Origin: Polytrichum commune
Taxonomy: Eukaryota; Streptophyta; Polytrichopsida; Polytrichales; Polytrichaceae
NCBI GenBank assembly: GCA_950295325.1
Contig: OX485806.1
Span: 53,253,169-53,317,168 of the forward strand
DNA length: 64,000 nt
Reading direction: 5' to 3'
Shown: piece after piece, positions 25,001-36,632 of the stretch
Position numbering within the stretch: position 1 is the first letter of the stretch
Layout: each line of letters starts with the position of its first letter
The notes under the pieces: model-generated
Seen by the model: the letters and a program-made list of their open reading frames with translations, nothing else
The model's database searches: none
What the model was told of the DNA's origin: nothing
Position numbers and translations under genes: made by a program

Positions 25001-26264
25001 AGCAACATTTTTGAGGCAGCAGTTCCTGATCTTACCTCCTGCGTGAGCAATCGCATCGACTGCACACGGACTGTCCGAACCCATTTCCTTAGGGGCTGGG
25101 GCCAATACATCTTCAGATTTGCCTTCATTACATTCTGTGTCAGCTATCTGTGTGCTACTACGACGCTTTCCCGGATGTAGAATTGTTTTCACAACTCGCC
25201 CACAAGCTAAGGCATCCTCTATTCGTTTCCGCCTAAGTTCTTGTGGATCGGCCACTGGGTTTTTTGTTCTGCCTGCTGCGACAACTGCGGGTCCCGTGCG
25301 CTCATATGTGACGTTGTTTTTTCCTTTTCCAGCAGCATTTTCCTGCTTTTTTCCCTTTCCTCGCCCCTTTCTTTTGTTCATTCCCTGCCCCTCTGCTTCG
25401 GCTTCCAATGCCGAATGTGCTTGCATTGGTTTCGGCGTTACCCTTGTTCGTTTTGGCGCTGTTGGTGCTTTGGATTTTTTCCCGAACCATGGTTCCGGAA
25501 GGTCCGTCTCCTTGAGACTCTTCACCATCTCGGACTCTCCAACCTGTATAACACCTCGATACTCCCAATTTAGTGGACACCTTACACAGGCAGGCACATG
25601 TTCAGCATAACACCTTGTTATTGACGTATTCTTTACATACGTAGAATTTGTTGGTTTACCTTCACATTCACAGTCCAACATGCGATCCTGGATTCCATCG
25701 AAGCGTGTCAAAAATGTTAATTTACTTTCTATATTCTCATGATGCATGGCTCAAACCATTCTTCAAATAAACTTAAGTGGTATGTGAAACTCAATTTTTC
25801 AATTCCACAGTGAGAAGACGTGTATGATATACCTCTTTTCCAATGAGGTTGTCCAAGTCCGCAGCTGCACCCTCCTCCGAAACGTGTACCGCCAATGTGC
25901 CTGCGTCTGGGTTCTCCGCGCCTGAAGAAGTTACGCTGTCTGATGTACATGAAATGATGTTGTCGTTGCTTTGAAGCTCATCGGCATCAGGAACAAATTC
26001 AGGGTCTGTGTCACCTGAGGTTTCCTCAGTGTTGGATGACTGTGGCTCCTTTTCTGCGTGCTCTTCCTCACAGTCCAGAACTTTCTCCTCTTCATCCCCG
26101 TTGCCCAATCTGCGTTTCCGCCTCAGCTCGAACACCTTCCTCAAATGCATGTGCACACCGACGGAGGCCTGCACTTCTCTTGTATGTTTGTTGCCGCCGC
26201 CACCACAGGGGTCGCCACATACCTCCACAATGTCCACATCGTCGGCGCGCGTTCGCTCCTCCAA
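22073..26264 (-). CDS. TnpA-like accessory transposase protein with a Transposase_24-type domain (6 exons, about 947 aa)
   Basis: Likely the DNA-binding partner of the CACTA transposase. Exons inferred on the minus strand, in order: 26264-25834, 25687-25036, 24800-24538, 24292-24043, 23909-22960, 22369-22073. All junctions use GT/AG and the phases close to 948 codons. The N-terminal part is acidic. Next come a cysteine-rich patch (C-E-C ... C-x-x-C) and a G-K-G-rich basic stretch. An Arg/Ser-rich part follows. The fifth exon holds a block typical of the Ptta/En/Spm plant transposase family: W-x-x-L-V, then K-S-E-Q-G-K-x-A-N, then G-S-R-G, then L-G-R-S-P-D-P-D-E-V. A short coiled coil ends the protein. 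First-exon start and exon 2 start are the least certain. Confidence 0.7.
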
Positions 26265-27604
26265 CTCTTCCCGTTCCCTCGTCCGCTTCTACGTCCACTA
26301 ATGCCTTCTTCCTAAACTTTGTATACCTACATGCACTTCAGGTAGAATGCGTTGGAGGATGCAGATTGATGCACAACACAGTGTCTGTGTAGTGTTCTTG
26401 GGGACGGCCATGGTCCTGCAGCAGCCGAGTTAACCATCTTCTAGAAACTCCGTTCATAACAGGAGGAGGTCTGTAATTGACCATAACGTAGTCGTCTTTT
26501 TGGGGACGATTTTCATCCAAGTTTCGAGGTTAGGGTATCCTGAAGGCACAGACGACGAGACAATTCTCCTTGTTGCGTTGCAATGGCCGAGATTTAACAC
26601 TCACTAATCGACAAATTGCGGCACACCAGGGCATCTTTAAAATTAACGTTCTATCCAACATTACCCAGGCAGCCATATATAGGGGTATACCACGACTCCT
26701 TTCTACAGATCGCGTGGATTATATGACAAACTCGCCGCTAAAGTCTCCACAGTAGACAAGTACGTGGATTGCTGCATGGTTAGAGTGTGTGAGTGCTTCC
26801 AAAATCGTAGCTGCTCCCAAGAAATCCTTGAAAATCTGTAGATAAAGTGCGTGGTTATCGCAAGATATCTCGTTAGGGAGCTGCTTTTCGCGTTTGACGT
26901 GGTTAGACATACCTACACTCTCTCAATGGACCCAAAGAAGGCGCAATTCGACCACAAAAATTGAAGAACAACGCGAGGGGTTGGGTAAGTATATCTCATC
27001 TTGAATTATTGGGGTGTAGCTCCTTCTGAAGCCGGAGAAGGTTGTCGTTGATGTCTATTAAGCGCACCAAATCGTTGTCCGTCGGAATCGCCATCTTCGG
27101 ATGTCTACGGTAGGCACCTTCTTTCCTGGTTATTGCACGTCAGCACCTAACAGAGATTGTGAACTCTGACCCAAATCCCAGAAGGCGACGCGTTGTTGGA
27201 AGCAATCACTGTGTGCAATCGGAATTTCGGGAACCCTACGTGTAGAGGTGAGTATACACCACCTCCCCAGTGTGTATTCTATCATCCCCTCTGCTTTGTG
27301 TAATAACACCCAGTGCCCGGAAGGGTGAAAATCACCGGTGACGAAAAAGCTATTGCGAAAGGAAGAGCATGCGGTTTGTGAAGTGGATCTGTGTTCATCC
27401 GCGGTATGTTGATTTCGGGTTTTGCTTGCAACTGAGCAAAACGTCCAATCGTACCTGATGTAGTGGGCAGCGTAGATGTCTACTCCTAAACGTGTGACAC
27501 CACCGCCACCTCCATTTCATGAGTGCTAATGAAATGGGGCTGATGATGTGATGTGCGTTGCTTTTGCCAACGTGTCATCTTAAGACGTCTCTGTTATGAT
27601 TAAA
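26265..27604. promoter_or_regulatory. Central divergent promoter region of the CACTA element
   Basis: Non-coding DNA between the minus-strand TnpA-like gene and the plus-strand genes. It must contain the start sites of at least the former. No TATA box stands out and the frames are short. Its place between divergent genes is the only functional evidence. Confidence 0.4.
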
Positions 27605-28001
27605 GTATGTTGCCAGGTAGGGAAACGATTGGATTTATGTGTTCCGTAGGATGTGCCTGTGTGATATGCTAATAGCTCAACACCCTTTTTTTGTTTACCT
27701 TCTGAACGCCTGCTCTTGGATATTTGTGAGAACTGTATCCACTGCCTGAGTGTGAGCCTAATGTGTGATTCTTGTGGTGGCAGGTGAAGTTTGAGGTTGC
27801 CGAGTATGTTGCCAGGTAGGGAAACGATTGTGCTTATGTGTTCCGTAGGATGTGCCTGTGTGATATGCTAATAGCTCAACACCCCTTTTTTGTTCTCCTT
27901 CTGAACGCTTGCTCTTGGATATTTGTGACAATTGTACCACTGCCTGTGTGTGAGCCTAATGTGTGGTTCTTGTGGTGGCAGGTGAAGTTTGAGGTTGCCG
28001 A
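27605..28001 (+). repeat. Tandem duplication, two units of about 198 bp, containing an exon-like segment
   Basis: Units start at 27605 and 27804 with GTATGTTGCCAGGTAGGGAA and differ at few positions. A partial third start lies at 28002. Each unit contains GTGGTGGCAG followed by GTGAAGTTTGAGGTTGCCGA, which looks like a splice acceptor plus a coding start. In unit one, AG/GTAGGG then looks like a donor. A short leader exon may therefore have been duplicated. The segment after unit two stays open for about 29 codons to a TAG near 28068. Confidence 0.7.
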
Positions 28002-28266
28002 GTATGTTGCATGGCGCAACAACAGTTTCGGTAGACGAATGGTAGATACAGAATCAGCCCTCCGTGAGTAGCTGTCATCCCAGCCGTAATGGTTGCCCTC
28101 TATGAATGTTCGCTAAATTTTTTGCCTCCGCATTGAGATGTAGGTGTTTATTTGGACTCCCAGTTCATAATTCAAGCTTTTTGCCTATGAGTGATCACCG
28201 AAGTCCCTGACATGTAGAAGCGGCCATTGTTGAACGTGCGCAGGAGAGTGGCGGAGCTTTCAGAGC

Positions 28267-28794
28267 ATGGACGCGGCTAGCAATGGGGACGAGGGGCTCC
28301 CCGCTTCAACGAGCAAAGGTGATACTCGATGTGTATGCTCTTCGCCAGTGCATAGCGAAGAGATTTGCATGTGCAATTACGCTTCAGGTCATGCCATCCA
28401 GGATATTTGCACAGGAGATATGAAGGACAAGAGGAGGAGTCCAAGTTTGCAACATCAAAACATACTGAGTAGGCGGGAATTGACACAACAATTGAAAGAA
28501 CTCCTAAATCGGTCAGACTTGATACTCCAGAATAGTATTCGTTTACAAATGTTGTCACAGAATTTACTTCAAACTAGCCTTCGATTGCAAGACCTGTGTG
28601 TCATTGCTGAAGACAGTGAGAGCATGACAGAGGAGATTGAGAGTATGAGTGAGGGGAATGGGTTTATGCCTCAGCAGAATGATAGCATGATTGGTCATTA
28701 TACTGCCCTAGTTCAGGATAATGGTAGTATGACTGAAGAGACGGCATGGGTAGTCGTTCCGGTTGAACAACAGTCTCTGTATGTACAATTATAA
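28267..28794 (+). CDS. Small CACTA-borne ORF, 175 aa, unknown function
   Basis: A single open frame between the divergent promoter and the transposase gene, in the same orientation as the transposase. The middle (residues about 70-120) is rich in Leu, Gln, Asn and Ser, with heptad-like leucine spacing that suggests a coiled coil. The C-terminal part is acidic with repeated S-M-T-E-E-type phrases. A cysteine cluster lies at about 22-40. I recognise no family. It could be a separate protein of the element, an alternative upstream exon, or a fortuitous frame. The internal phrase repetition argues against pure chance. Confidence 0.4.
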   Translation: MDAASNGDEGLPASTSKGDTRCVCSSPVHSEEICMCNYASGHAIQDICTGDMKDKRRSPSLQHQNILSRRELTQQLKELLNRSDLILQNSIRLQMLSQNLLQTSLRLQDLCVIAEDSESMTEEIESMSEGNGFMPQQNDSMIGHYTALVQDNGSMTEETAWVVVPVEQQSLYVQL

Positions 28795-29086
28795 TATGAC
28801 AAAACTGTTGAGTTGTCTATGAATCTATACTCCAATTTATGCAAATATTGTGGTGTCACGCAGTTGGCAATCATGTGTGCTTTCAATGTGTAGTGTTTTT
28901 AGAATAAGGCATTCGAATTGGCTGGAAGAGAAATTCCTCGATGTAGCTCGACTCAGTAGTCGTTGTTGACAGCATGTGTGTGCTTGTGCAGGAAAATGCG
29001 TTATCTCATAACCAAAGCCCAAGATGTGTAAATGAAGAGTCTGGACCAGTAGCCCGTGTAGTCAGCTTGTCTCGAAGTAGTCCAGC

Positions 29087-32000
29087 ATGCGTCGTAGATT
29101 ATGCGCTGCGTACCACATTGAACGCTCGTTAGCCCAGAGATTAGGATTACCCGAGTATCCATGTGCTTGCAATCGATGCAGAGGAGCACGTATAAAGAAA
29201 GTTCAGACTATGGCAAGACACCACATCTCCTATGGGCGCGACCCGTACCTCGTCTATCCAGTCATGGTAAATATTTGAACTCGAAGACAATATGTGTTCC
29301 GTAGGTGTTAATATATCGGTTTGATCGAAGTAGAAAAAGTGGGATAGGTGATCCGTGCCTCGTGAACTAACAATATCTGTCATGCATTCCACAGACAGTG
29401 GACGGTCAAAATGTGCGGGGACCAGCAAGAGCGCGAAATGGGTCGCCAGAAGGCTATAGAAGAGAAGGGCGTAATGGTGGCGATGAAGGATTCACGTGGC
29501 CACGCCGAACGGCAGTAGACATCGAGAACATGGCAAGGGATGCCTTCGGCCATTTCGAAGACATTCACAGAAATAGCCTCAATGGCGGCGACGGCGCAGA
29601 TCTGGGTGTTGATGTGGGAGATGGGGACAGTGAATTCAATGAGGCCAATTTAGAGCACATGATTCGGGAGTCCACGGAAAGAGTGTACGAGGGGAGCTCC
29701 CAAAACCGTTTGCAGTGCGCAATTGTTTTGTTTTCTTTGTGCACGCTGTACTCGGTTCCACACACATTTTTAGACGCTCTGTTGGCGTGGTTAGCAGGTG
29801 ACTTGTTACCCACCTCGAACAGGTTCCCAAGAACGGCATATGAGGTGAAGAGCTTGCTGATGAAGCTCGGGTTGAAACATGAGCAGGTGCACTGCTGCCC
29901 AGACGGCCATGTGCTTTACGAAGGGATAAATGCAGATCTGGAAGAATGTCCCACCTGCCACCAGGTAAGATACATCCCGGGGTCCAATAGAGTTCCGCAG
30001 CGCGTAGCTAGATATTTTGATGTGATTAGACATTTACAACGCATGTTCAAATGTCCAGAAGTTGCAAAACACATGACATGGTACCAAACACATAAATCCC
30101 GTGACCAGGTAATGAGGTCCGTTGCAGATAGCCCACAGTGGAAGACAATAGATGAGAAGGAACCTGAATTTGCTGCAGTCCATACGAATTTACGTCTAGG
30201 ACTGGTGGGGGATGGGATTATTCCATATCGCAATAATGCAATTAAGCACTCGACTTGGGTGTTGTTAATTACAGTGTACAATCTCCCACCCTGGCTTTTG
30301 ACAAAGAAGTTTTTTCTGTCACTAGCATTACTAATACCTGGCCCGAAATCTCCCACTGTCGAGAACATTGATGTATTTTTAGCACCCATAGTTAGAGATT
30401 TACAGAAATTGTGGGTAGGTGTCCCTGCCATAAACATGGCAATGCCGGAAGGGAACAGAAGATTTACATTAAGAGCCATGCTGATATGGACGGTAAACGA
30501 TTTTCCTGCCTATGGGCTTCTATCGGGCCAGCAGGTGAGTGGGTACAAGGGTTGTCCTTTATGTGGCCCAGAGACATGCGCAGAGCATGCGCAACTCCTA
30601 AGCAAAATGTTTTTCTTAGGCGGGCGACGGTTCTTAGAGATGGATCACAGGTTCCGTAGAGCCCAAGCTGCATTCAACAATCACCCGGAGTTTGACATGG
30701 CTCCCGAGAGACCAAGTGGGGAAGAGGTGCTAAGTTGGGGTACAGAAAGAAGCGCATTTCTTGCAGGTGGTGGACTAAAGAATTCCATCGAAGACCTTGT
30801 CAAGCGGCACGGTGTGAAACGGCGAAGTATATGGTTTGAACTGCCATATTGGAAGGTAGGTGTAACAATACTATTGGGCATCGAACAGGAGGTATTGTCA
30901 TTGTTTGAAGTTCATTGACTGAAGGAGAGTGGACTGCCTACAAATGTGTTTCATAACGTAACATGGTACTTGTATGTGCAGGACCTGCCGGTACGTCATG
31001 TATTAGACGTAATGCATTGTGAGAAAAACCTGGCGGAGAACATACTGCGAACGACTTTCGGAGAAAAAGACAGCCCATCCGTAAGAGCCGATATGGAGGC
31101 ACGAGGAATTAGACCTCAACTTCATTTACAACTTTGTGGACCAAATAGGGATCGTTATTACATGCTTGATGCTCCTTACGTCCTATCTCCGTCTGACAAG
31201 GCGAAAGTGTTGCTCATTTTGAAGCAATTACAAACTCCTACAAATTATGTGGTGGCTTTACATACAAAAATAAGCAAGGGGAAACTAAGCGGTCTAAAAT
31301 CTCACGATTACCATGTTCTGATGCAACAGATATTGCCGTTGTGCTTCAGGAAAGTTTCTAACAAAGCTCTTGCAGGTGCTGTGATACGACTAAGCATGAT
31401 TTTTAGAAAAATCTGTGCGAAGACAATTAATGGGGCAGAGAAGGACCAAATGTTACAGGATTGTGCAGAAACGATGTGCATGTTTGAAAAAGAAATGCCC
31501 CCTGCTTTCTTTGATATCATGTCCCATTTGCCGTATCATTTAGTACAAGAGGTGTTTTTGTGTGGCCCAGTCCACACAAGGTGGATGTATCCTTTTGAAA
31601 GGTACTTTAAATCTATGAAAGGTTTTGTGAGGAACCTTGCTAAACCTGAAGGGAGCATCGCGCAAGGGTACCAGGTAGAGGAAGCTTTAGGTTTCATTAC
31701 AGAATATATGTCAGATTACAATGTTACTACAAGGCGAATCTGGGACGACAAGGAGGAACCATCTATGGTGGACGAGATCTTGGAGGGGAAGGGGAAGCGA
31801 AAGCTATTGTCGGAGGAACTACGGAATGCAATGCATGCGTTTGTGCTCGACAACTCAATACACATAGCACCATTCCGACAGTAAGTAAAACACCTCCAGT
31901 ATTTGTGCTTTGATTGTGATAAATAGCGCAGTAGTTTGTCAAATTTTGGTAAATGGGTTCATTTTTGCTGTTGCAACGTGTGTCCACTCTACATGAAGCT

Positions 32001-32930
32001 GGTTGTTCAATCGCAGAGCCTGCATGTGGTGTAGATTCGGTGAAGGCAGTAGCACTGGAAATGCTGAGATTTTCGTCAGAGTTGTTGAACCTTAAACTCT
32101 GTTAGCCGCGCGCAATCCAATTACATTGTTATACATTTCATGTGGCGTGTGATCCCAGAACTTGTATATGACAGATGTGGGGCATTGGCCATTGCAGAAT
32201 TTACGAAGAATTGTGGGAAGCACGGACCAGCGCTCGGGCGGGATTCCGGAGACTACCATCATTACAGGCACAACGATACAAGAGCATGTACGCATATGGG
32301 TATCACTTTCGAGTTAGGAGCGCTGAGGAGACCATTACTAAAACTTGCGACTCAGGAGTTGCTGCATTTTTCCGAAGGCCATGCCGTTCTGGGAGGCGCA
32401 GCGAGAATGTAGAGGATGCTAACTTGGAGTATATTGGCCAAATTTTAGAAATTGTGGAACTTAATTATGGACACCATTGCACCGTAATTTTTGTTTGTGA
32501 TTGGGTAAAGGCGAACTACAGGGGGAGGAACGCTACTGTGATAAAAGATGAGTGGGGTTTTACGGTAGCCAATTTCAACACGATGGTATCATATGGTTAC
32601 GAGTCTTTTGCTTTCCCTGTACATTGCAACCAAGTGTTTTTTTCCGATGAGGAGGACTCGCCAGGTTGGAAAGTGGTTTTGCGAACAGACGTTCGTGGGC
32701 GTCGAGTGGACAGCGAAATGGAAGAACAACATGAAATTCCGCTGTTTGCAATGGGAGTTGATTCTGATTATCAAGGTTTGCGCGCACCGGAGGAAGTGCC
32801 TAAAATCAATCCCGATCCACTCCCATCAGGTAGGAACATACGTATTAATGAGGTATTCAATGAGGTTGTAGAAGAGGAAGCTGTGGTATTTGATAGGGAC
32901 TTAGGGGAATCATCGGAGGAAGGTGAATGA
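29087..32930 (+). CDS. CACTA Tnp2-type transposase (4 exons, about 1090 aa)
   Basis: The transposase that would cut at the CACTA termini. Exons 29087-29266, 29395-30855, 30982-31880 and 32198-32930 have GT/AG borders and join in phase without stops. The first exon has a transposase-associated Cys pattern (C-A-C-N-R-C) followed by H-H-I-S-Y-G. Exon 2 contains the zinc-like C-C-P-D-G...C-P-T-C block, then R-L-G-L-V-G-D-G, Y-N-L-P-P-W-L, L-L-I-P-G-P, and L-I-W-T-V-N-D-F-P-A-Y-G-L-L-S-G with C-P-L-C, all characteristic of the Transposase_21 family. Exon 3 is DUF4218-like (K-S-H-D-Y-H-V-L-M-Q-Q and R-W-M-Y-P-F-E-R-Y). Exon 4 is DUF4216-like. An upstream exon cannot be excluded. Intactness suggests recent activity. 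Confidence 0.88.
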
Positions 32931-34009
32931 AGATGTAGTTCAATGATATGTAGTGACAGGGTAAATCCAGGGAGAGGTGACTTAAGGATTGGTTCACGAA
33001 GAACAGATGCCAGGTGGGGAGGTCATGGATATGCAGACATGTAACATTAGAAGGGATGCAGGAATGCTAATGGCATGATGGGGCGAATTGAGCCTTCATA
33101 GTGATGTATAATCCTCTATGCAATGACAAATTCGTAGTACCAACTATTGTAATACTGTTGCAGGCTTTTTGGTTTTCTTCGTAAATGCAAACCACATGAT
33201 TTCACTACAGAGTGTCATGAGTATTTGGATGCTTCACGTATGTAAAATTCGTTGTTTGTGTAAGTACTGGATGGTTGGTATTGTAGAGGTAGTTGGATGG
33301 TGATGTTAATTTGCCGCACATGAAGGTGACAAGTATTACATGCTTGTTTTTTTCCACAGTGGGCAGGCACATTTGTGATACTGGGATTGAGACTCCTGGA
33401 TTCGTTTTTAATGAGGGTCTGTCTAATTTTGTTATTACAATTGTGTTCCCCTAAAGCAGTACTTCCCTGTACGCACAAAGAGCATAGATTTATTATGGGG
33501 TCATGTTGGATCAACATAACACCAAAGAGAAGTGTGCGAGTAATGTAGTTAGCCAGGACGTCAAGTGATTGGACGGTTTGGATTACGGTTAAATCACAGT
33601 TTTGTTTGTCGTGGTATTTGAGAAGGATGAAAATTACAATCTTTATATAAAAGGAAAACAGAATTTCTGGAATATAGACCTCACCATGGACATAAATTAC
33701 AACTGCAGTGTAATAAAAAGAAGCGCACATCATTTGAGGGAAATTACATGTATCGTGTACTTGTAAATAATAAACGACATGAAAATTACGCGGTGGCAGG
33801 AGGAAAACAGAGAACAACAAGTGTCTGTAATTTTTCACGTGAAACTACAGTGACATAATCTAGGCACTAATTGTGAAATATATGACTTCATTCAGAACAA
33901 CAAAAAAAGTTAATGCCTTGCATCTGTGGCCCACCACAGCCCAATAACACCTTTAATTTGCCATGTCAGACCCTAAACCCTAAATATCATGACACCGCAA
34001 ACCTAACAA
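32931..34009. other. CACTA right arm, non-coding
   Basis: The 3' flank of the transposase gene. A 207-codon frame on the minus strand (33215-33838) has biased, low-complexity composition and no family features, so it is not called. Nothing else is recognised before the subterminal repeats. Confidence 0.4.
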
Positions 34010-34157
34010 ACAGGCTGTGGAAGTTAACAGACACTAAGCAGCTTTTGTTGATTATCCAACAAAGAACTGTTGAATAAGGAAAATACCGAACGCTCCTACT
34101 CCAGACGACAGAAATCTGTTATATTTCTGTTGTTCCGGTCTCCATTCTCTAGTAGTG
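34010..34157. repeat. CACTA right terminus with subterminal repeats
   Basis: CTGTTG/CAACAG-type motifs recur (ACTGTTGAATAAGG, GACAGAAATCTGTTA, TTTCTGTTGTTCC) before the terminal TTCTCTAGTAGTG. They match the motif set of the left end and fit a common binding protein. Confidence 0.65.
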
Positions 34158-34160
34158 TAT

Positions 34161-35131
34161 CCAAAAACAAACATTTGACGCCCTTCGCGTCCAACTTCGT
34201 TCGCCTTTGATCCGGCACCTTCACATAAGCCACACAACCAAAAACGCGCATGTGGAAGATGTGCGACATCCTCCCGCTCCATGTCTCCTCGGGTGTCTTA
34301 TCGTCCACGGCCTTAGTTGGACACCGGTTGCGCACATACATCACATTGCACACCGCCTCCACCCAAAATTCATGGCCGAGGCGTTGGGCATGAATCATGG
34401 ACCACGCCACCTCCACGATGGTTCGGTTGGCTCGCTCCACCACGCCGTTTTATTGCGGCGTGTAAGCTGAGGGGGTTCCCCGTGCAATGCCATGTTTGCT
34501 CAAAAAATCATCAAATGCCTTTGATACATATTCCCCACCGTTGTCCATCCTAAGAATCTTCACTACGTGCTCCGATTGCATCTCCACCAAGGTTTTCCAT
34601 TCTTTGAACCTTGCCAACACCTTGCTTTTGGACTTGAGTACGTACACCCAAATCTTGCGTGAATACCTTGCGCCTCCTATCGACGGCATTTTCATCAACC
34701 CGTATACGTCGGAATGCACGAGCTCCAAGATCTTGGTGGCGCGGGTACCTCCATCCGTGGGGAATGGTCGCCTCGTTTGTTTGCCCTCCACACATCCTTC
34801 GCATGCAAAGGAATGCGCATTGCCTTGCGTCACTCTCACGTCCATCCCGCTCACCATGTTTTGAAGCATTTTCATGCTATTCGCATTGAGATGCTCCAAC
34901 CTCTTGTGCCAAAGAACTCGTTTTGGCCCCATTCATCACATTCGTGTCCAATTGGTACAAATTGGACTCCAACGATGCAACGGACAACATCTCCATGTTG
35001 CTTGCCCTCACCACGGATCCCAACGAGTTGAAATGCACCTTCAAACCCCTCGAAATGAGCTTGCTTACCGAAAGCAAGTTGGAATGCATTTTGGGCACAT
35101 GAAACACGTTGTGCATTCTAATGCTCCGCAC
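34161..35131 (-). pseudogene. Copia pol, first half: GAG-pre-integrase and integrase
   Basis: Read from 35131 downwards it gives a protease-end/GAG-pre-integrase region (N-L-L-S-V-S-K-L near 35080). Then come the integrase zinc segment (W-H-K-R-L-E-H-L ... C-E-G-C-V-E-G-K) and the core with H-S-D-V-Y-G, R-M-D-N-G-G-E-Y and V-E-R-A-N-R. A TAA stands where Copia integrases usually have a second Gln after Y-T-P-Q (near 34452), which fits a C-to-T change. The last codons before the CACTA insertion run into those at 20756 once the insertion is removed, with one base missing from a run of G, giving a frameshift. The gene cannot work. Confidence 0.88.
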
Positions 35132-35560
35132 ACTAAAGTTAGATGCAAAATGACTTGAAAATCATCAAGAGAGCAAAACTAACCTTCTTGGAACACAAAT
35201 GACCTCAAACTAAGCATAGATAGGAGGATTCTTTCAAGTCATCACTTTTTCACTCAAATTAGATGTAAAATGACTCAACAACCATCAAGAGTGTACAACT
35301 TAGCCTCTTGGAACCCTAATCACCTCAAACTCTCAAAATACGAATCAATCTCACTTAAGCACTCAAGATACAATGAACCTCAACCAAATGGGTCCTCCAC
35401 GTTGGTCCAAATGTCCAAGAATGCTCCAGGATGCTCCAAAAGTGCTCCAAAACTCTACTGAAAGCTTGAAACACCTCCAAAACGCCTCCGATCAGATCTG
35501 GCTCTCTCCTAGCTACTCCTAAGTCGATCTCTCTCCTCTAAGACGAAGTGAACCCATAAC
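35132..35560 (-). other. Copia leader remnant with a diverged direct repeat; gag deleted
   Basis: Between the 5' LTR and the first pol similarity lies only about 430 bp without coding potential. Two related stretches of roughly 90 bp start at about 35137 and 35258 (each with TTAGATG then AAAATGACT and later CCTCAAACT) and form an imperfect tandem repeat. A complete Copia would need about 1.5 kb more here for gag and protease. Confidence 0.5.
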
Positions 35561-35752
35561 TATTGGGAAATGAGAGAAAAAAACAAAGAGACTAGCGTAG
35601 GAAGGTAGAACACAATGCTCAAACATTGCATACAATGGAAATAGTGATTAGTTCCTCCCTTTATGCCTTTATTTATATGTATGGGTTAGGACCAACGTTG
35701 ACAATCCATATGGGACAATATCGCCGATACAACCTAACACTATCCTCCAATA
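35561..35752 (-). repeat. Copia 5' LTR (192 bp)
   Basis: Same length and termini as the copy at 18620-18811, TATTGGGAAAT to CCTCCAATA. No standard methionine-tRNA primer-binding site is recognisable just inside it, which may reflect decay. Confidence 0.88.
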
Positions 35753-36632
35753 ATGGATAGCTTCTCCTACCCTGGACCTTATAGTTCATAAGAGGGAACC
35801 AACCCTCAGACTTTGCTTTTGGGACTTACCCCTTAATCGGTAACCAATTCTTAGATGTGGATTTCCATCCATAGAAGTCCAATCTTTTGTTGATCATCGC
35901 ATTGCCGGAGCAACATTACAACAACCCAAACCATAGGAGGCAACTATGCCCTCACATTGGGCCCAAGTCCATGAAGGCCATGCCATTTGGCCTCGGGTGG
36001 GTGAAGCCACACCACCTCACCCATATAAGCCTCTAGGACTTTTCGTAGGGCACCTACCCCACCATCGAAAAACCTTTTGTCTCTCTACCAAGAGTTGGGG
36101 CCAAGTAGACATTTTCCCTTAGCTGCTGGGCCTAGAAGCCCCTAGCAGCTATAGACCATTATAACTTCCTTATGTGATCTTTGATGCTAACAAACAACCA
36201 ATCTATCTTCATCTACGCTTCACGTAGATACCGATGAACCCCTCACTTCTCCCATTTGGACAAGTATTGAGGAAGTTATGCCTGCTTAAACCTTGACAGT
36301 CCCGGGAGCCACTCCCAGGCCATTGCTGTACTAGGGCGCTATCACGAGACATCGCCCCACTCAAATTGTCATAACTCCTAGCTCACACCTCTGATTGAGG
36401 TGTTCTTGAGTATTCTAGAATCACCACGCCATAAGCTACACACATCTTATGGCCTTACCCTCATGCCTCCTAGTCTCCATGGGTGGGAGACATTTTCAAC
36501 GCCCGGGGCCCTCACCCACACTAGGATCACTTGGGCCCTCTCACCAACGGCGCCATAAGTCTTGAGTGTCACTCCGGGGTCCCCCTTGTGCCCATGGTGT
36601 TATGGGCGCTCCTCATAAAGAGGTGCGCGACA
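35753..36632 (-). repeat. LTR family A, solo copy, right piece
   Basis: Continuation of the solo LTR begun at 18521, inverted relative to 576-1548 and collinear with it. It ends GGTGCGCGACA at 36632. The old CACTA transposase coding resumes immediately beyond. Frames in this piece have no protein signature. Confidence 0.7.

Larger units (their letters stand above)
20760..34157. mobile_element. CACTA (En/Spm) DNA transposon, 13.4 kb, apparently complete
   Basis: The ends are perfect 13-bp inverted repeats, CACTACTAGAGAA at 20760-20772 and its complement at 34145-34157. They are flanked by the 3-bp duplication TAT (20757-20759 and 34158-34160), the hallmark of the superfamily. Inside are a transposase gene on the plus strand (29087-32930), a TnpA-like gene on the minus strand (22073-26264) and a small ORF (28267-28794). 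Both large genes can be spliced in phase without stops. The two genes are divergent, from a shared central region at 26265-29086. The element splits a Copia pol gene and so is the youngest insertion of this nest. Confidence 0.95.
18620..35752 (-). mobile_element. Ty1/Copia retrotransposon, decayed, split by a CACTA insertion
   Basis: Two 192-bp LTRs (18620-18811 and 35561-35752) bound a minus-strand Copia pol. The element interrupts the solo LTR. The uninterrupted copy at 576-1548 shows the empty site and gives the target duplication ATGGT (18615-18619), now ATGGA (35753-35757). Removing the CACTA insertion (20760-34157) and one TAT leaves a Copia of about 3.7 kb. Gag and protease are missing: only about 430 bp lie between the 5' LTR and the first pol similarity. 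LTRs differ at about 20 of 192 positions, so the insertion is not recent. Confidence 0.9.

Noticed and set aside
33215..33838. Minus-strand frame of 207 codons in the CACTA right arm
   Set aside because: Low-complexity composition, no family signature, and it lies in the 3' flank of the transposase on the opposite strand.
33968..33975. AAACCCTAA as telomere-type repeat
   Set aside because: A single occurrence with no tandem copies.
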